From positions 98,519 through 162,518 of the forward strand of contig NZ_JACHCR010000016.1 of the NCBI RefSeq assembly GCF_014205845.1: DNA of 64,000 bases, read 5' to 3'. This document shows positions 37,960 to 46,792 of this stretch, piece by piece. The stretch's first letter is position 1. Each line of letters starts with the position of its first letter. A program made the translations under genes and the position numbers. The notes under the pieces are model-generated. The model made no database searches and was not told the origin of the DNA. It worked only from the letters and a program-made list of their open reading frames with translations. The stretch is from Mucilaginibacter cryoferens. GTDB lineage: Bacteria; Bacteroidota; Bacteroidia; Sphingobacteriales; Sphingobacteriaceae.

Positions 37960-39822
37960 CTACTCTCCATCTTTCTTTCCGGTCATTTCATCAATCAATT
38001 GCTGCGTTTCGGCTTCTGCATCTACTTCGCGCGCACGCCGTTTTAAGGATGGATACAATGCATAACCAATTATTAAACCGCTTATCAGTCCACCAATGTG
38101 GGCGGCATTATCAATGCCTCCCGCCAACCCATTTAAAAGATTGTATCCCACAAAAACAGATGTACTTATTAGAAAAGATTTTTTAAATGTTGAAGGGAAC
38201 AAATTGGTAGTAAGCAAAGCCAAAAATATGCCGTACATGCCAAATATAGCCCCGGAGGCTCCAATACTTACTGTAGCCGGATGCCACCATGCACTGGCAA
38301 TGCTGGCCAAAATACCGGTAAACAAATACGCCGACAGGTACCTTTTTCCGCCCATTAAGGATTCAAGAAAAATACCTACAAACATTAATCCATACATGTT
38401 AAATAAAACGTGTAAAAGACCGCCATGTAAAAACACGTTAGTTAAAAGACGCCAGTATTCGCCATTTTGTATTGCAGGACGATAATTAGCACCCCATTTT
38501 AAAAGATCGGCGCTGCTAAAGGTTATAAAACCCAGACCTGCACATACCATTACAATATAAATAAGCAAGTTTAGGTTGATAATAATGGGCGTAAAATAAT
38601 AACCCTCCCTTGGCACAAAGATATTTTTGAGGTCATCCATTGCAGAAGAGGGCTTATCAGCTGTTAAATAACTATCAATATTTTCAATGTCTCTTAATGG
38701 AATAAACAAGAGTATGATCAGAAACAATGTAGCTCCGATACCAAATGAGCCAAATATCCACGGAAGCTTGGTTCCAAATCTGGCTTCAAAAGCTTCATTT
38801 ACAGGTTTCAAAATAGTAAGATCTGTAATACTATTCTCTTTAGAATTAACGGCCTCAACATACTTTTTCCTATCCTTGCTCACTCCCATCCTGTCCAAGT
38901 AAATGAAATCATTCAGCGGCTTGCTATCAAAATCCTTCTGGCTTTCGGCAGCGAAGGCCTTAAACCTATCTTCCTTTTCACTTTGCGACAATCTATTATT
39001 AATAGTTTTCTGATACTTTAACGCTATCCACGCAGATGGAATTACGGGTACTAAAACGATGGGGGGATCAATCGAATTAACATCAAAAGGTTTTTTGGTT
39101 TTAATCAGTAATGCGCCATGCGCAGCTCGGGCTCCAAATAGTGCAGAGGCAGCCTTCCCTTTTATTGATTGTAAAGACTCAATTTTTTCGGGTGATATTT
39201 TAGAAAGATCGGTAAAAGATATAGGCTTGCCGTTTAGTACGATCAATATTTTTTTTATACTATCGGGCAACATGATATGTGCACTATTACCGGAAGCACC
39301 AGAGCTTGGTTGTTTATCAAAAACCGGAATAGCCGTATATATTGCCATATCGAAGTCTTCGTTATGCTTCCCGCTTATCTCAAAATTTGTTTTTACGCGT
39401 ACCTGCTTCTTATCAATATAAAAATGCTTAACCTCGTAATATTTAGTTTTAGGCAATTTGGCAATCTCGCTAATACTATCAAGATTGGTTAGTTTCCCTG
39501 TGGCCACTTCCAGGTATGTTTGTGCAATGCAGTTAGATGCCAATATAGATGCCCAGGCAAGCATCATCATTCCACTGAGCGGATCTCCACGACCTTTGGT
39601 TTTAAATTTAAGTAATTTTAACCTCGGGCGTAGCCAAATAAAAACAGGGACAAAAACAAGCCCCATCGGTATAAAAAATAAAATGAAATCTTCATCAAGT
39701 GCAAACAGGTTGAGTTTGATGATTAACAGCCAGTTTAAAAAGGTGTAACTACCAATAGTGCCAATGGCAACAAACACAAATGGTAGAAATATTAATTTAA
39801 GCTTAGATTGAAATTGCTTCAT
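37960..39822 (-). CDS. Rhomboid protease with plug-like insert
   Basis: A 620-residue membrane protein. The C-terminal part (about 410-590) is a rhomboid serine protease: catalytic Ser523 in GASGAIFG, His575 in DNAAHIGG, and HGGLLHVLFNMYGL with the conserved H/N residues. The N-terminal 400 residues are unusual. They hold two or three membrane segments, then a soluble segment (about 105-245) whose end, IESLQSIKGKAASALFGARA followed by AHGALLIKTKK, closely resembles the SusC TonB-plug motif. A further hydrophobic segment lies at about 355-375. Rhomboids cut membrane proteins within or near the bilayer; what the plug-like insert does is unknown. Confidence 0.9.
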   Translation of the reverse strand: MKQFQSKLKLIFLPFVFVAIGTIGSYTFLNWLLIIKLNLFALDEDFILFFIPMGLVFVPVFIWLRPRLKLLKFKTKGRGDPLSGMMMLAWASILASNCIAQTYLEVATGKLTNLDSISEIAKLPKTKYYEVKHFYIDKKQVRVKTNFEISGKHNEDFDMAIYTAIPVFDKQPSSGASGNSAHIMLPDSIKKILIVLNGKPISFTDLSKISPEKIESLQSIKGKAASALFGARAAHGALLIKTKKPFDVNSIDPPIVLVPVIPSAWIALKYQKTINNRLSQSEKEDRFKAFAAESQKDFDSKPLNDFIYLDRMGVSKDRKKYVEAVNSKENSITDLTILKPVNEAFEARFGTKLPWIFGSFGIGATLFLIILLFIPLRDIENIDSYLTADKPSSAMDDLKNIFVPREGYYFTPIIINLNLLIYIVMVCAGLGFITFSSADLLKWGANYRPAIQNGEYWRLLTNVFLHGGLLHVLFNMYGLMFVGIFLESLMGGKRYLSAYLFTGILASIASAWWHPATVSIGASGAIFGMYGIFLALLTTNLFPSTFKKSFLISTSVFVGYNLLNGLAGGIDNAAHIGGLISGLIIGYALYPSLKRRAREVDAEAETQQLIDEMTGKKDGE

Positions 39823-40015
39823 ATAAAGGTTAAGGTATTATTGAATCAAGGCTACAATATAAGAGATTTAATAGCACCATTGAACAATAAAATAACTAAT
39901 AGAAAAGCAGTCCAAAAAACTTATAGAGCATCCAGATGCTTTCGGCTTAATAACACGCTACAGCCAATGGTGCTGATATCGGCCCCTTAATACAGGTTAT
40001 AGGCAGAACGCTATC

Positions 40016-40051
40016 GATCCGAAATCGAAATTCCCAATTCAAAAATCAAAA
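40016..40051. repeat. Heptamer-repeat stretch after the prephenate dehydrogenase gene
   Basis: Read on the minus strand, directly after the stop codon: GATTTTT, GAATTGG, GAATTTC, GATTTCG, GAT, an exact period of 7. The words match the GATTTCG family at 23991 and 42198. No second arm was seen; the remaining 39823-40015 gap shows nothing else. Confidence 0.65.
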
Positions 40052-41311
40052 CTACTCCATCATCAACCTTCTGATCAACTCGGCGCTTTGTGCCTTACCT
40101 TCTTCCAGCCTGTCGCTAAAAAAGGCTTGTACGGCGTTAAAGTGCTTTTTGTAGCCCTCCATATCGCCATAACCTATTATAGCCGACCATTCTCTAACCG
40201 CCGAGTGAAATTCCAGATCGTCGCCACGGATGGTTTTATCGTACAGGGCGGTTTCGATGGATTCTTCCAGCAACTGCTCATTTTTAAACAAATATTCGGC
40301 AATACCCAAACGCAGGCGGAATGGCGGGGTTTGGCAAATAAGGTTATCATACGGATTTACGCCCAGATGGTACCAGGCATCAACCATACTTAAAATACTC
40401 AGGTGCGAATTGGGCTTCTGATGATCGGCATTGGGGGAAAGCGAAAACTCTTTCATCACCACATCGTTCAGCAGAATAGGCTTACGGCTCTCATGAAAAA
40501 CAAAATCACGAGCCTTGTACAACCGCTCCCTAAAGGTTTGGGCTTCCTCTTTGATCATCAGCTTAAACAACTCCGACTCCGACTCCGAATAACGTTTTAC
40601 CTGCTGCCTGGCATAAGGATTTAATATGGCCAACCCGGCATAAACGTGCGCCTTGTAACTAAAAATACGCAATGTGGTGAGGATCTTCACATTATCTATA
40701 CCGCCCAGATACGATGCATTTTCCCATGGGAAAAAACCGGCAGCCTTCCACGCGGTACCCATGCTTTCAAAACCAACATGGGTTACAGCCTGGGTATCGG
40801 CAACAATTTTATCATGCTCGTGATAATCTGCAATTTCAACAATATCGCTGCCAACGGCGGCAAACAGGTCGTACATGCGCTGGTAGGCCTCGGATTTGGC
40901 GCGGTGCGGTATCAGTATAAGGGTTTGGCCTTTAGGTTCAAAACCCGGCCCGTGCATGGCATGAAAGGTAATGATCTGCACATCGGCGGGCAGATATTTT
41001 TCAAATATGGCAATTTCGGGGTGCTTAACGGATGTTTGCCCTGCAACAATAGCCCCAAATTTGGTAAGCGGACCACACTCGGCCACTACCTGTTCTAATT
41101 TATCGGCCTCAACCGAGTAAATAACAAGGTCGTTGGTGCGCGAAACATCGCGCGCACTATCCATTACGGTAATGCCGTGGGGAGTAAGTTCTTCCTCCAG
41201 TTTACTACGATTTTCGGGCAAATCGCAGCCGCAAACGGTGTAACCTGCTTTTGCAAAAGCCTTTGCGTATAAACGCCCCATATCGCCCAAACCAATGATG
41301 CCTATATTCAT
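40052..41311 (-). CDS. Prephenate dehydrogenase, TYR1-like
   Basis: A 419-residue NAD(P)-dependent dehydrogenase. The Rossmann fold begins at once with GIIGLGDMG (4-12). The central TFHAMHGPGFEPKGQTLILI resembles the prephenate dehydrogenase of yeast (TYR1), including the HxxHGP-like motif, rather than the short bacterial TyrA. It would make 4-hydroxyphenylpyruvate for tyrosine synthesis. A general 6-phosphogluconate or 3-hydroxyisobutyrate dehydrogenase was considered, but the length and the HGPGF motif fit TYR1 better. No other aromatic amino acid gene is near. Confidence 0.75.
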   Translation of the reverse strand: MNIGIIGLGDMGRLYAKAFAKAGYTVCGCDLPENRSKLEEELTPHGITVMDSARDVSRTNDLVIYSVEADKLEQVVAECGPLTKFGAIVAGQTSVKHPEIAIFEKYLPADVQIITFHAMHGPGFEPKGQTLILIPHRAKSEAYQRMYDLFAAVGSDIVEIADYHEHDKIVADTQAVTHVGFESMGTAWKAAGFFPWENASYLGGIDNVKILTTLRIFSYKAHVYAGLAILNPYARQQVKRYSESESELFKLMIKEEAQTFRERLYKARDFVFHESRKPILLNDVVMKEFSLSPNADHQKPNSHLSILSMVDAWYHLGVNPYDNLICQTPPFRLRLGIAEYLFKNEQLLEESIETALYDKTIRGDDLEFHSAVREWSAIIGYGDMEGYKKHFNAVQAFFSDRLEEGKAQSAELIRRLMME

Positions 41312-41438
41312 GGCGCTAATATAACTATGAGTAGCAAAATTCCGTATGAAAGCTTACATTAGCGATCAGAAACGTACAGGATAAGATAATAAAAACCATT
41401 AAAATCCTTTTTTGTTAATTACAGGTACCTAATTTTAC

Positions 41439-42191
41439 ATGATGAACAAGCATTTTATTTTCCGTATCTCTGTTTTAATGCTCATTATTTTAGGCATTAG
41501 CCGTATTGGATTTGCCCAGGATAGTGTAAAAAGAACGGTTGCTAAACCGCCCGCGGTAAAGGCTACCTATGCAAAACCGGTGGTAAAATACAATGCCGCT
41601 GCTTCGGCAGGTGCCAAACCAGCTACAACTTATCCTTCAAAATACGCCTACCCTCCAAAAGAAACTGCGGCCGATTCGGCATTGGCGAAAGATAAAAGCC
41701 TCAATGGCCAATATCAATATTTGCTGAGTAAATTATATCATTATCAGCAACCGCTTGCTTCGGCATTGTGGAAAAACATGCGCGATACCCTTAATTCCGA
41801 ACGGACAAAGCTTAAAGCCGCCCAAGCTAAATTAACGGCACAAACACAGGATATTACCAGCCTTAAAACGGATGTAACTACCAAAACGCAAACCCTTTCA
41901 GAATCTAACGCCAAGCGCGATGAGATAAATTTTATAGGCATCAGCTTTACCAAAGCCACTTATAATTTAATGATGTGGGGCTTGGTTATAGTTTTCGGTT
42001 TAGCCGCTGCCATTGTGATTGCCCGCTCGGGAGCTTACAGCCACGAAGCTAAATACCGTATTAAACTATACAACGAGCTTGACGAAGAATACAAAACCTA
42101 CAAAGCAAAAGCCAACGAAAAAGAAAAGAAACTGGCCCGCGAACTGCAAACCGAACGCAACAAGCTGGATGAGCTTTTAGGCAGAGGATAG
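41439..42191 (+). CDS. Exported membrane-anchored coiled-coil protein, unknown function
   Basis: A 250-residue protein I do not recognise. It has a signal peptide ending near GFAQ, a Pro/Ala/Lys-rich low-complexity segment (about 28-75), a coiled-coil region (about 115-160, RTKLKAAQAKLTAQTQDITS), one membrane segment (about 175-195, LMMWGLVIVFGLAAAIVIA) and a second charged coiled coil at the C-terminus (NEKEKKLARELQTERNKLDE). The layout suggests a periplasmic rod tied to the inner membrane with a cytoplasmic coil. It stands alone on the plus strand. Confidence 0.75.
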   Translation: MMNKHFIFRISVLMLIILGISRIGFAQDSVKRTVAKPPAVKATYAKPVVKYNAAASAGAKPATTYPSKYAYPPKETAADSALAKDKSLNGQYQYLLSKLYHYQQPLASALWKNMRDTLNSERTKLKAAQAKLTAQTQDITSLKTDVTTKTQTLSESNAKRDEINFIGISFTKATYNLMMWGLVIVFGLAAAIVIARSGAYSHEAKYRIKLYNELDEEYKTYKAKANEKEKKLARELQTERNKLDELLGRG

Positions 42192-42197
42192 CTTTTT

Positions 42198-42230
42198 GAT
42201 TTCGGATTTGGGATGTTCGATTTCGGATTT
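42198..42230. repeat. Heptamer-repeat stretch, single arm
   Basis: GATTTCG, GATTTGG, GATGTTC, GATTTCG, GATTT run in perfect period 7 beginning 7 bp after the stop codon of the coiled-coil protein. It is nearly identical to the left arm in the rpsN-rpsH gap. No inverted partner is seen before the NUDIX gene. Confidence 0.75.
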
Positions 42231-42310
42231 AATTGATTTATTATTCTCGTTTGCTACCTTGGATCATAGCAGAGAACATGCCCGCTAATGTTTTATAATC
42301 CCCCTTTCTG

Positions 42311-42934
42311 ATGAACGATACCGAGCTTTTAACCCTGATAACCCGCTTGCGCTCTGTAGCCGATGTTGGCCTTTTATACGCCAAAAACGAATACGATATT
42401 GAACGCTATACCGAAATGCAGCACATTGCCATAGCCATGCTGGATAATGTTACCGGCTGGGGTGTAGAGGATATAAAATTTAACTTCCCCATAGCTGCCG
42501 ACTACCCTACCGTAAAGGTGGACGTACGCGGCATACTGTTAAATGCCGAAAACAAAATATTATTGGCTAAAGAAAGTGCCGACGGCAAATGGAGTTTGCC
42601 CGGCGGCTGGGCCGATATTGGATACAGCGCCAAAGAGGTAATTGTTAAAGAGTTTGAGGAAGAAACCGGCCTCCAGATTGTTCCAGAAAGGTTACTGGCG
42701 GTCTTTGATAAAAAGATGCATCCTCACCCACCCCAACCATTTTACGTTTATAAAATGGTATTTTATTGCAAAGCGATATCAACCATGCTAAACAAAGGTT
42801 TTGATGTACTTGATGTGGCTTACTTTGATATCAACAACCTGCCCGAACTTTCTGAAGACAGGATACTCAAAAGCCAGATAGAACTATTGTATCAAAAAAT
42901 AGTTGACGGAGATTTAACTGCGGATGCAGATTAA
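42311..42934 (+). CDS. NUDIX hydrolase, ADP-ribose pyrophosphatase type
   Basis: A 207-residue protein with an N-terminal helical domain (about 1-60, ALLTLITRLRSVADVGLLYA-like) seen in COG1051-type NUDIX enzymes, then a NUDIX fold. The NUDIX box spans G99-L121: GWADIGYSAKEVIVKEFEEE, then TGL. The first Glu of the general consensus is Tyr and the Arg is Lys, as is usual in this subgroup. It hydrolyses a nucleoside diphosphate linked to another moiety; ADP-ribose is the likeliest substrate. A promoter of the form TTG-N19-TACCTTGG lies about 45 bp upstream. Confidence 0.87.
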   Translation: MNDTELLTLITRLRSVADVGLLYAKNEYDIERYTEMQHIAIAMLDNVTGWGVEDIKFNFPIAADYPTVKVDVRGILLNAENKILLAKESADGKWSLPGGWADIGYSAKEVIVKEFEEETGLQIVPERLLAVFDKKMHPHPPQPFYVYKMVFYCKAISTMLNKGFDVLDVAYFDINNLPELSEDRILKSQIELLYQKIVDGDLTADAD

Positions 42935-42950
42935 AGCAGCCCCACCCAAA

Positions 42951-43010
42951 CCTTCCCCGGAAGGGAGGGCTTAAAAAAAGAAGTCAAAAGTCTCCCCTAC
43001 CCGGGGGAGA
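42951..43010. repeat. Short GC-rich palindromes between convergent genes
   Basis: CCTTCC-CC-GGAAGG (42951-42964) and TCTCCCC-N6-GGGGAGA (42991-43010) lie in the gap between two convergent genes. The same kind of palindrome with similar flanks occurs at 57721-57900. These are dispersed Bacteroidota-type repeats that may also end transcription. Confidence 0.6.
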
Positions 43011-43027
43011 TTTATAGGAGGCTCAAT

Positions 43028-43729
43028 TTACTGCAAACTTGTAGGCGCAGCACCTAATTTAGGCAATACCTTTTTATTAGCCGGCAGTGCCTGGTATTTT
43101 TTGTAGGCATCGTTAATATAAGCCGTCATACTGGGGGCATTGTTGTTTTTGAGAAAAGCATAGCTTGGGCGATAAAGCGACATGAAGTTTTCCAATTCGG
43201 CGCCACGCAGCGGCACTACGCTTTTTACATAGTCGACGTTAAAGGCCTCATCAATTTGGCTTTCTTCCTCAGCGTGTTGAAAATATCTTTTTAGGCGGCG
43301 GGCATCTTTCCCCTCTTTACTAAACCAGGTTGATGGCGACATTACCGAAACCCTGCTTTTTGTATAAACCTCGGGATATTCTTTATGCGGATCAAAGGCT
43401 TCTTTGCTTGCCGTAACATTTACCTGCCTTAAGGAGATGGTTTGCGATACCATTTCTATACGCTTAGGGCGCATATCTGTTACATACAAGGTATCGGATA
43501 CATAGCCGGGGCAGTTTAAAACAAGGGTGTGCCCGGTAGCAGTATGTATACCAAAATTTCCATTATCGTCTGTAATCGTGATCTGCTTGTTGGTTAAATC
43601 CTTTACAAACACATTAGGTACCTTTTCGCTTTTGTTTTTTTCGTAAACCGTACCTTTTAACACATCCTGCGCGTTCGCCGCGCTAACAATAAATAAGGCA
43701 ATAATCAATATAAAATAAGTCGGTTTCAT
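43028..43729 (-). CDS. CarboxypepD_reg-like domain protein
   Basis: A 233-residue exported protein; the ATG at 43729 (MKPTYFILIIALF) gives a signal peptide ending in ANAQ. The carboxypeptidase-regulatory-like beta-sandwich spans about 22-110 (LKGTVYEKNKSEKVPNVFVK, TDDNGNFGI, LNCPGYVSDTLYV). The rest is a helical region of unknown role (EGKDARRLKRYFQHAEEESQ, AFNVDYVKSVVPLRGAELEN). Such proteins are widespread in Bacteroidota without a known function. Confidence 0.82.
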   Translation of the reverse strand: MKPTYFILIIALFIVSAANAQDVLKGTVYEKNKSEKVPNVFVKDLTNKQITITDDNGNFGIHTATGHTLVLNCPGYVSDTLYVTDMRPKRIEMVSQTISLRQVNVTASKEAFDPHKEYPEVYTKSRVSVMSPSTWFSKEGKDARRLKRYFQHAEEESQIDEAFNVDYVKSVVPLRGAELENFMSLYRPSYAFLKNNNAPSMTAYINDAYKKYQALPANKKVLPKLGAAPTSLQ

Positions 43730-43910
43730 AGTAGTAGGATTTGGCTGTAAAATAAACCTTTTTATAACACTTATGGTTTTGAATTTAACATTTTTAAATA
43801 CGAACAGGGATTTAATGACAAAAAACTGAGTGTTGGTCAATAGTAAGCAAACACCTATTAGATAGTAGCTCCAAAAATTTCATTTTAGGTATACCTAAAT
43901 TCCTCCCACA

Positions 43911-43940
43911 AAAAAACCGCTCCATTTTAATGAAGCGGTT
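43911..43940 (-). terminator. Terminator after the PspC/LiaF-like pair
   Basis: AACCGCT (43915-43921) pairs with AGCGGTT (43934-43940). On the minus strand the hairpin is followed by a T-run (the A-tract at 43911-43916). It lies 43 bp after the LiaF-like stop. Confidence 0.85.
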
Positions 43941-43983
43941 AATAGATATATGTTAGCAACTGTCCCGGTAACGGTTGGGAGGT

Positions 43984-44976
43984 TTAATAACGGTTCACTT
44001 TAAAATCAGATATACCACCACTCATGTGAATATATATCTTGTTTTTGGCGGCATCAAAGCCTGCGGTTTCGTAGGTGTTGTTATCCTTTTTATCGAAGCC
44101 CTGAAACTCATTTGATGACAAGCCTGTATTGGCATTAATACTGCAAGCGGCATCTTTAGGTACACTAATGGTAACTTCTGATACACCTGTAGATACCTCT
44201 ACATTGGTTTTTTCAAGCGGGGCTCCAAGCTTAACACTCATGGATGCGGCACCACCGCTTAAAGTTACACTTTTAATTTTAAACTTGGTTAAATCAAAGT
44301 CTAATTTTGTTGCGCCTGTTTTTACATAAATATCCCAGATAGGATTAGGGTTAAGTTGAATGTTGGCCAGGTTTGATTTGTTGTTATCAGAATCAAAGTG
44401 CCAGCCCTTGTTATTCTTCATATTAAGATCAACCACGTATACCGAATCATCTTTACTGGTATTAAACTCGTATTTGCCATAAAACTCTTTTGTTTTTGCC
44501 TTAAACAGTTCGGTTGTAGTATCGCTTAATGTATAAGTGGTAGCACCACCGCTGATGTTTAAGCGAGCATATTTGGCATCGGGTGTATATTCTTTATTAA
44601 ATACGCTACTGCCTTCAATTTTCACTACGCCATTGTTGGTGCTTGTACTGTCGCTGTCATCATCGCTGCTGTTATCGTCGTTATTGTCGGTGTCGTCAAA
44701 ATGTACAAATGTGCTTGGCCAAAAATGATAGCGGTTGCCAAAGTTGCCAAATAACAGCAGCGCGAAGCCGCCAATTACCACAGCAAGTTTTACTACCGTT
44801 GCCAATGGCGACCGGTTACCTGCAAAAACCAGGTTTACGCCACCTATAATTAAAAATATTGGCCATAGGTATAAAATGTTCATCCAGTCGAAATGGATAA
44901 CGTTAAAGTTATGGAGCAAAAAAATGCCCCCTATGCACACCAGGATAGCGCCCGGAATTAATTTATCGCTTCTCAT
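43984..44976 (-). CDS. LiaF-like membrane protein (DUF5668 type)
   Basis: A 330-residue protein with three or four membrane segments in the first 80 residues (LIPGAILVCIGGIFLLHNF, YLWPIFLIIGGVNLVF, LAVVIGGFALLLFG). An extremely acidic Asp/Asn/Ser linker follows at about 94-115 (DDTDNNDDNSSDDDSDS). The C-terminal half is a beta-rich domain like that of cell-envelope stress protein LiaF (KIYIHMSGGISDFKVNRY). It lies 4 bp after the PspC-domain gene, so the pair probably acts together in sensing envelope damage. Confidence 0.83.
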   Translation of the reverse strand: MRSDKLIPGAILVCIGGIFLLHNFNVIHFDWMNILYLWPIFLIIGGVNLVFAGNRSPLATVVKLAVVIGGFALLLFGNFGNRYHFWPSTFVHFDDTDNNDDNSSDDDSDSTSTNNGVVKIEGSSVFNKEYTPDAKYARLNISGGATTYTLSDTTTELFKAKTKEFYGKYEFNTSKDDSVYVVDLNMKNNKGWHFDSDNNKSNLANIQLNPNPIWDIYVKTGATKLDFDLTKFKIKSVTLSGGAASMSVKLGAPLEKTNVEVSTGVSEVTISVPKDAACSINANTGLSSNEFQGFDKKDNNTYETAGFDAAKNKIYIHMSGGISDFKVNRY

Positions 44977-44980
44977 AATA

Positions 44981-45574
44981 TTATATAGTTGGAGGGGTGT
45001 TATTTAAACTATCGTCTTTTTTCTCTTCCTGGGTCAAAGGCCCGTCGGTTGTTGGTGCCTGTTGTCCGGCATCAGCATTGTGCCAACCTTCTTTTTCCCA
45101 TGGTTGTTTCTTTTGGCCCGATACCATCATCGCTAAACCTGCAATTACCAAAATAGCCGGCCATGCTTTAGCTACGTGCCAAAAGCGAAAGATATCCAAT
45201 TCGTGCAATAAAAAGATGGCACCAAAGCATATTAATATCATCCCGATGATAACGCCTGCCGGCGAAGATGATTTTTTGGGAGGTATAGCTTCAAACGGAG
45301 CGCCTGCAGCTGTAGGCCCGCTTGCATCAAAAGGGTTATAAGGCTGCTGCGGGTGTACCCTGTAATCAACACCCGGATTGAAGTAACCTATATTTTTTTT
45401 AGGTATCACAATCCAAAGCACTATGTAGGCCATAAAGCCAGTGCCCATAAATATAAAGGTGAGTAAAAACAAGGCGCGTACAATGGCTATATCCATATCA
45501 AAGTACTCTGCAAGGCCGGCGCAAACACCGCCTATAGATTTTCGGGATTCATCCCGGTAAAGTTTCTTTTCCAT
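44981..45574 (-). CDS. PspC-domain membrane protein
   Basis: A 197-residue protein started at MEKKLYRDESRKSIGGVCAG. The PspC domain is at about 1-60 (GGVCAGLAEYFDMDIAIVRA, then a membrane segment GFMAYIVLWIVIPKK). Two more membrane segments at about 115-155 resemble the LiaI/LiaF N-terminal region (GVIIGMILICFGAIFLLHEL). PspC proteins take part in the phage-shock and envelope-stress response. It is first in a two-gene operon with the LiaF-like gene. Confidence 0.88.
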   Translation of the reverse strand: MEKKLYRDESRKSIGGVCAGLAEYFDMDIAIVRALFLLTFIFMGTGFMAYIVLWIVIPKKNIGYFNPGVDYRVHPQQPYNPFDASGPTAAGAPFEAIPPKKSSSPAGVIIGMILICFGAIFLLHELDIFRFWHVAKAWPAILVIAGLAMMVSGQKKQPWEKEGWHNADAGQQAPTTDGPLTQEEKKDDSLNNTPPTI

Positions 45575-45725
45575 AATGTGATTTAAATATCGTTCAAGTT
45601 TGTGTTTGTTTGATGATATAAAAGTACAATGGTTAGCTAAAAACACCTATACAATATAGGTTAGCAGGTACAACAAGTCGGTGAATTACCTTGTTTTGGC
45701 GGTGAAACTCCCGGGGCTAAGCCCT

Positions 45726-45867
45726 AAGTCAGAAGTCTTAAGTCGGAAGTTTTAAGTGTTAAGTCAAAAAACGCCTCAGATATAAGGTTCCTCCAAAGTT
45801 CCGGGTCATTAAATCTAAAATAACGAAATCAGACTTTGAACTTTAGCCTTAGCACTTTCCACTTAAA
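45726..45867. repeat. Heptamer-repeat inverted pair, AAGT family
   Basis: The left arm at 45726-45766 reads AAGTCAG, AAGTCTT, AAGTCGG, AAGTTTT, AAGTGTT, AAGTC without a slip. The right arm at 45831-45867, read on the other strand, gives AAGTGGA, AAGTGCT, AAGGCTA, AAGTTCA, AAGTCT. It lies between the PspC and SDR genes. The same words recur at 50491-50636. Confidence 0.85.
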
Positions 45868-45871
45868 AATA

Positions 45872-46576
45872 CTACAACTGCCCTGGCGCCGGTTTGATGA
45901 TAATCTCATCAACATTTGCTCCGGCGCTCATATGGTATATATTGATGATGGCCGATGCTATATCCTCCGGTAAAACCATTGTATTTTTATCAACCACCGC
46001 GTCTTTCCACGAATCTGTTAGCGTAGAACCCGGAATTACGGCGGTTACTTTTACGCCATGCTCCTGCATTTCTAACCGCATAACCTTGGTTAAACCCAAC
46101 AACGCATACTTTGTTACGCTATAACTACCGGCCTGTACAACCGGGTTTAAGGCCGCTACCGAGCAGATATTAAAAAAGTGCCCCGTACGTGCGCCCATCA
46201 TGGTTTTACCAAAAAAACGATATAATTCATAGGTGGGCATCAGGTTGGTATTTAGCTGCCTGGTAAAAGTATCATCGGCGTCATCAAGTATACTTGTTGG
46301 TATAAATGTACCCAGGTTGTTTACTACCACATCAATAAAGCCAAGCTGCTGTTGCGCGGCTGCAGCAAAATCAATTAGCTGAACTTTGTTACTGCCATCG
46401 GCCACCTGGGCAAAAACCTTAATCCCGGCGTTAATGCCAAGCAGCTCGTTCTTAAAATCCAATAATTCTTTTTCATTTCGAGAACAAATTGCCACGTTTA
46501 ATCCTTCATTAGCAAAAGCTATGGCAATGGCACGGCCCATGCCTTTTGTTGAACCGGTAATAAGGGCGTTTTTCAT
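45872..46576 (-). CDS. Short-chain dehydrogenase/reductase
   Basis: A 234-residue classical SDR. The cofactor motif is TGSTKGMG (8-15), NNLG follows in the fold, the catalytic Ser is in NICSVAALN and YSVTK supplies Tyr and Lys. R34 in ICSRNEKEL suggests NADP(H). It resembles FabG-type 3-oxoacyl-ACP reductases, but the substrate cannot be fixed. It stands alone, divergent from the MlaEF operon. Confidence 0.88.
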   Translation of the reverse strand: MKNALITGSTKGMGRAIAIAFANEGLNVAICSRNEKELLDFKNELLGINAGIKVFAQVADGSNKVQLIDFAAAAQQQLGFIDVVVNNLGTFIPTSILDDADDTFTRQLNTNLMPTYELYRFFGKTMMGARTGHFFNICSVAALNPVVQAGSYSVTKYALLGLTKVMRLEMQEHGVKVTAVIPGSTLTDSWKDAVVDKNTMVLPEDIASAIINIYHMSAGANVDEIIIKPAPGQL

Positions 46577-46792
46577 ATTGATGTGTATTATTTTAATTAA
46601 ATATTCGTTATTGCAGCAACCGGGTTAACAGCGCCGGTATTTTATTTTGCAAGCTATTAAAGCTTAAAGGCACTAATTTACGTAAGCTATATTATTAGCG
46701 TGTAAAATGCGCCTATTTTAGGTAATTAAACAATAGCAAATGATAAGCTAAATTTAAAAATGTAATTTTATCCCAATTTTTAACACATCCCT

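Noticed and set aside
40052..41311. 6-phosphogluconate or 3-hydroxyisobutyrate dehydrogenase
   Set aside because: Only the Rossmann motif is shared; the HGPGF motif and the length point to a prephenate dehydrogenase of TYR1 type.
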